64,000 nucleotides of DNA from Arthrobacter sp. ISL-72 (lineage in GTDB: Bacteria > Actinomycetota > Actinomycetes > Actinomycetales > Micrococcaceae), in contig NZ_JAGGPP010000013.1 in assembly GCF_018613755.1 (NCBI RefSeq), positions 279,411 through 343,410 of the forward strand. The letters are read 5' to 3'. Every line of letters starts with the position of its first letter. The stretch's first letter is position 1. Under the pieces are notes generated by a model. That model had not been told where the DNA came from. It worked only from the letters and a program-made list of their open reading frames with translations, and did not search any database. This document shows, in pieces, positions 61,940-64,000 of the stretch. The translations under genes were made by a program, and so were the position numbers.

Positions 61940-62773
61940 GTGCCATCCAGCGGGCTCGATCCGCTGCTCTATCCATGGGAACCGCCCGACAACTCGGGTG
62001 TGCTCGATGGTGATGCTTTCCTGCCGCTGGAGCAGATCGCGAACATGGCTGAGGCCCTCGCGGACGCCGGGGCTGCACCGCTGGAGGCGCGATCGCTCGT
62101 GGTATCAGTCGGAGCGAATTCCAGCCCCGACGTGCTGCGGCGGAAGTTCGTTGGCTACCACCGGCCGGTCAGCCAGGTCCTGCCAATGATGCGCGGGCGG
62201 CTGCACAACGTTGGTGTTGGACACTCCGCGCATGTGAGCAGGGCCGGGTACATCGCTGCCGCACCGTATCTGCAGCCGGGGGAGTGCACTACTGTCTGGA
62301 TGTCGTGGCTGGACGATCTCCAGCTGCTGGCGCTCGATGAGACCGAGCCCAATTACCGGCGGATCCGGCTCGACGGCGCGGTCTGCCCGCTGGTGCTGGA
62401 CCGCCCGCTTTTGCTGGACAACCCGCTTTTGCTGGACAACGGCGAACGTCCGGAGGCGTTTTCACTGTATGCGTCCCGCTGGGGCGTGCTCGCAGACGCC
62501 GGCGGCTGCCCGTTGCCGCTGATGGATCAGCCTGCACTTTTCAGGTGGCTGGCAAGCGTCGGGGCGGGGTTGGACGCGGCTGCTGACGGCGGAGCCGGTG
62601 CCCACCGGGACCGGACGCCGTCGGTTTTCGCGGCGCCTCCCGAAACGGTGGCCGCCAACCTGGCCGACCCTTTAATCCAGGAGTGGGCGAAGGGATGGTT
62701 TGCTTCTGCCGGTTTGGCGGCGCAGGTGCAGTTCGATCACGGCGCAGCCAGCGCGGGCGTTTTGTCGCTCTAA
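61940..62773 (+). CDS. Conserved hypothetical protein
   Basis: 277 residues from GTG 61940 (GGAAGGAG upstream). DVLRRKFVGYHRPVSQVLPM, RLHNVGVGHSAHVSRAGYIA AAPYL and WMSWLDDLQLLALDETEPNY RRI look like an enzyme core, vaguely reminiscent of gamma-glutamylcyclotransferase-like proteins (single-domain handling of a peptide), but I cannot place it. Contains an 18-bp tandem repeat (62404-62439). Divergent from the metallophore operon and sharing its regulatory spacer. Confidence 0.65.
   Translation: MPSSGLDPLLYPWEPPDNSGVLDGDAFLPLEQIANMAEALADAGAAPLEARSLVVSVGANSSPDVLRRKFVGYHRPVSQVLPMMRGRLHNVGVGHSAHVSRAGYIAAAPYLQPGECTTVWMSWLDDLQLLALDETEPNYRRIRLDGAVCPLVLDRPLLLDNPLLLDNGERPEAFSLYASRWGVLADAGGCPLPLMDQPALFRWLASVGAGLDAAADGGAGAHRDRTPSVFAAPPETVAANLADPLIQEWAKGWFASAGLAAQVQFDHGAASAGVLSL
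62404..62439 (+). repeat. Two-copy 18-bp tandem repeat in coding sequence
   Basis: CCCGCTTTTGCTGGACAA repeated exactly twice, encoding RPLLLDNPLLLDN within the hypothetical protein. In-frame, so copy number can change without breaking the gene. Confidence 0.85.
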
Positions 62774-62781
62774 AGGCGGCG

Positions 62782-62808
62782 GCGCCCCGGCGCCAACGGC
62801 CGGGGCGC
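62782..62808. terminator. GC-rich hairpin between convergent genes
   Basis: 10-bp stem GCGCCCCGGC / GCCGGGGCGC with a 7-nt loop, between the hypothetical gene and the SDR gene. No U-run. Confidence 0.55.
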
Positions 62809-62821
62809 GCACGAGGCAACC

Positions 62822-63643
62822 CTACGGCGTCGGGCTTCCGCCGTTGACGTTCAAGGTTTCGCCCACCACAAAGCTGGACTCGGCCGACGCCAGGAACACG
62901 TACGCCGGCGCCAGTTCGGCGGGCTGACCGGCGCGGCCCAGCGGAGTGCTCTTGCCGAACTCGGGGAGGGCCTCCTTTGGCTGGCCGCTGCTGACTTGGA
63001 GCGGAGTCCAGATCGGACCGGGCGCTACAGCATTGACCCGGATGCCCTTCGGCGCCAACTGCTGGGCCAGGCCTTTGGTGAAATTGTTGATGCTCGCCTT
63101 GGTGGTGGCGTAGTCAACCAGCGTGGGCGACGGGTTGTAGGCCTGGATCGACGTGGTGTTGATGATCGTGGAGCCGGCCGGCAGATGCTTGTCGGTGATG
63201 TCGCCGATGTCCTCCTGCGCCACCTGCTTGCCGGCGTTGTTCACCAGGATGTCCAGGCCGCCGAGTTCCCGCACGGCGATGTCCACCAACTCCCGGCACA
63301 TGATCGAATCCTTCAGGTCACCCGGCGCCTTCACCGCTTTGCGGCCGGCCTTCTCGATCAGGTTGGCGATCCGGGTTGGGTCCTCTTCCTCCTCTGGAAG
63401 GTAGGAAAGCACGACGTCGGCACCCTCGCGTGCGAACGCGATCGCCGTGGCGGCTCCAATCCCCGAATCCGCGCCGGTGACGATCGCCTTGCGGCCCTCG
63501 AGTCGTCCTGTGCCGCGGTAGGTGTCCTCTCCCAGGTCGGCCTTGGGCTGCAACTTCGCATCCAGGCCGGGCTGGTGCTGCTTGGGAGGCTCGATGTGCT
63601 CGTAGGCGGTGACGGGGTTCTTGAACGTGTACTGGTCAGTCAT
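62822..63643 (-). CDS. SDR-family oxidoreductase with an internal deletion
   Basis: 273 residues from ATG 63643 (GGAGGAG upstream). YghA-type SDR: long N-tail ([13 protein letters not shown]), cofactor motif TGADSGIG (56-63), NNAG (135-138), Ser165, Tyr178 and Lys182. Between EDIGDIT (about 150) and KHLPAGST (about 153) the roughly 23-residue helix present in relatives (EQFD..FKTN.YA.FW.TKAAL) is missing, including the catalytic-tetrad Asn. The frame is kept. The fold and activity are probably compromised. Confidence 0.8.
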   Translation of the reverse strand: MTDQYTFKNPVTAYEHIEPPKQHQPGLDAKLQPKADLGEDTYRGTGRLEGRKAIVTGADSGIGAATAIAFAREGADVVLSYLPEEEEDPTRIANLIEKAGRKAVKAPGDLKDSIMCRELVDIAVRELGGLDILVNNAGKQVAQEDIGDITDKHLPAGSTIINTTSIQAYNPSPTLVDYATTKASINNFTKGLAQQLAPKGIRVNAVAPGPIWTPLQVSSGQPKEALPEFGKSTPLGRAGQPAELAPAYVFLASAESSFVVGETLNVNGGSPTP

Positions 63644-64000
63644 GATGCTCCTCCGAAAACGTCTGCTGGACACTGGGTGCTTTGACAGTATGCTAAGCCT
63701 GCTTATCATCCACCCTAGCCAGCCGTCCTCGGTGCCGCAACGGACGACGGCGCGCGCCACCCGGGCGGGTCGCAGCAGGTGCCGTTACGGGGGCTGGCAG
63801 CGATATCTGCTGCTACTCGGAGGGGCCGATGGCGGGGAGGGCTCTAATGTGACGGGCTACACAGAAGCCGCCTTAACGGATTCGCCTGCTTCCGGCCGCC
63901 TTGGGAGTATTTATTCCCTGGAATTCCGGGGATCTTGGAGGGTTGGCGCTGCCCCATCCGCCCGGTTTGCGTGGGGTCCTTGGGGCGTGTACAGTTATTC
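63644..64000. other. Terminal spacer without a recognised gene
   Basis: 357 bp upstream of the SDR gene to the window end. No open frame with family likeness on either strand; a gene may begin beyond the edge. Confidence 0.4.

Noticed and set aside
1..64000. tRNA, rRNA, tmRNA or phage integrase genes marking an island boundary
   Set aside because: None recognised on either strand, so the region cannot be called an integrative island on sequence alone.

Overview
The window looks like chromosome of a high-GC actinobacterium of the Micrococcaceae, most like Arthrobacter, Pseudarthrobacter or Paenarthrobacter. This is inferred from base composition, GTG/TTG starts, gene content and the Arthrobacter-like protein sequences. 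No rRNA or tRNA gene was seen, so the genus is not proven.

Layout. 0-7.2 kb: an ethanolamine-type permease divergent from a FadR-type GntR regulator, a MazEF-type toxin-antitoxin pair, and a DUF5058 / membrane protein / M20 amidohydrolase operon followed by a double-length Lrp/AsnC regulator. 7.25-14.0 kb: a complete type I Wadjet operon (jetABCD, minus strand), which encodes an SMC-like anti-plasmid system. 14.3-27.7 kb: a mixed interval with a secreted subtilase, a GntR / dicarboxylate carrier / PrpF / LysR catabolic set, a stand-alone HATPase, SnoaL and DHFR-like proteins, a secreted lipase and a LysE exporter. Between these lies much gene debris: a mazF relic, two jetD relics, a duplicated DUF4383 3' end and an IS110-type transposase tail. 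27.8-34.5 kb: a second complete jetABCD operon in the same orientation, clearly paralogous to the first.

34.7-41.3 kb: housekeeping and accessory genes (GH15 glucanase with an in-frame stop, a frameshifted membrane protein, a TfoX-like protein, a hydrolase, and an NRAMP-like transporter operon with PRC-barrel-like proteins). 41.5 kb: a cold-shock gene with a structured leader and a strong terminator. 41.9-49.5 kb: a LacI-controlled sugar operon (binding protein, two permeases, two Gfo/Idh/MocA dehydrogenases, one ThuA-like protein) whose promoter carries two identical 14-bp operators. This set resembles 3-keto-disaccharide (trehalose/sucrose isomer) catabolism. 49.7-55.3 kb: small proteins, a Tat-exported PhoD phosphatase broken by a frameshift, and a methyltransferase. 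55.3-61.6 kb: a five-gene operon of two ABC ATPases, an MFS exporter, a binding lipoprotein and a fused double permease. It has the gene content of a Cnt-like metallophore transport system without biosynthetic genes and has a Zur/Fur-like box upstream. 61.9-63.6 kb: an unrecognised protein and an SDR oxidoreductase with an internal in-frame deletion.

The most notable feature is the pair of intact Wadjet operons about 14 kb apart, with remnants of further jetD and mazF copies between them. This suggests repeated gain, duplication and decay of defence genes at one locus. At least five other genes carry stops, frameshifts or deletions (DUF4383, GH15, a membrane protein, PhoD, SDR). These could be real decay or assembly errors and should be checked against reads.
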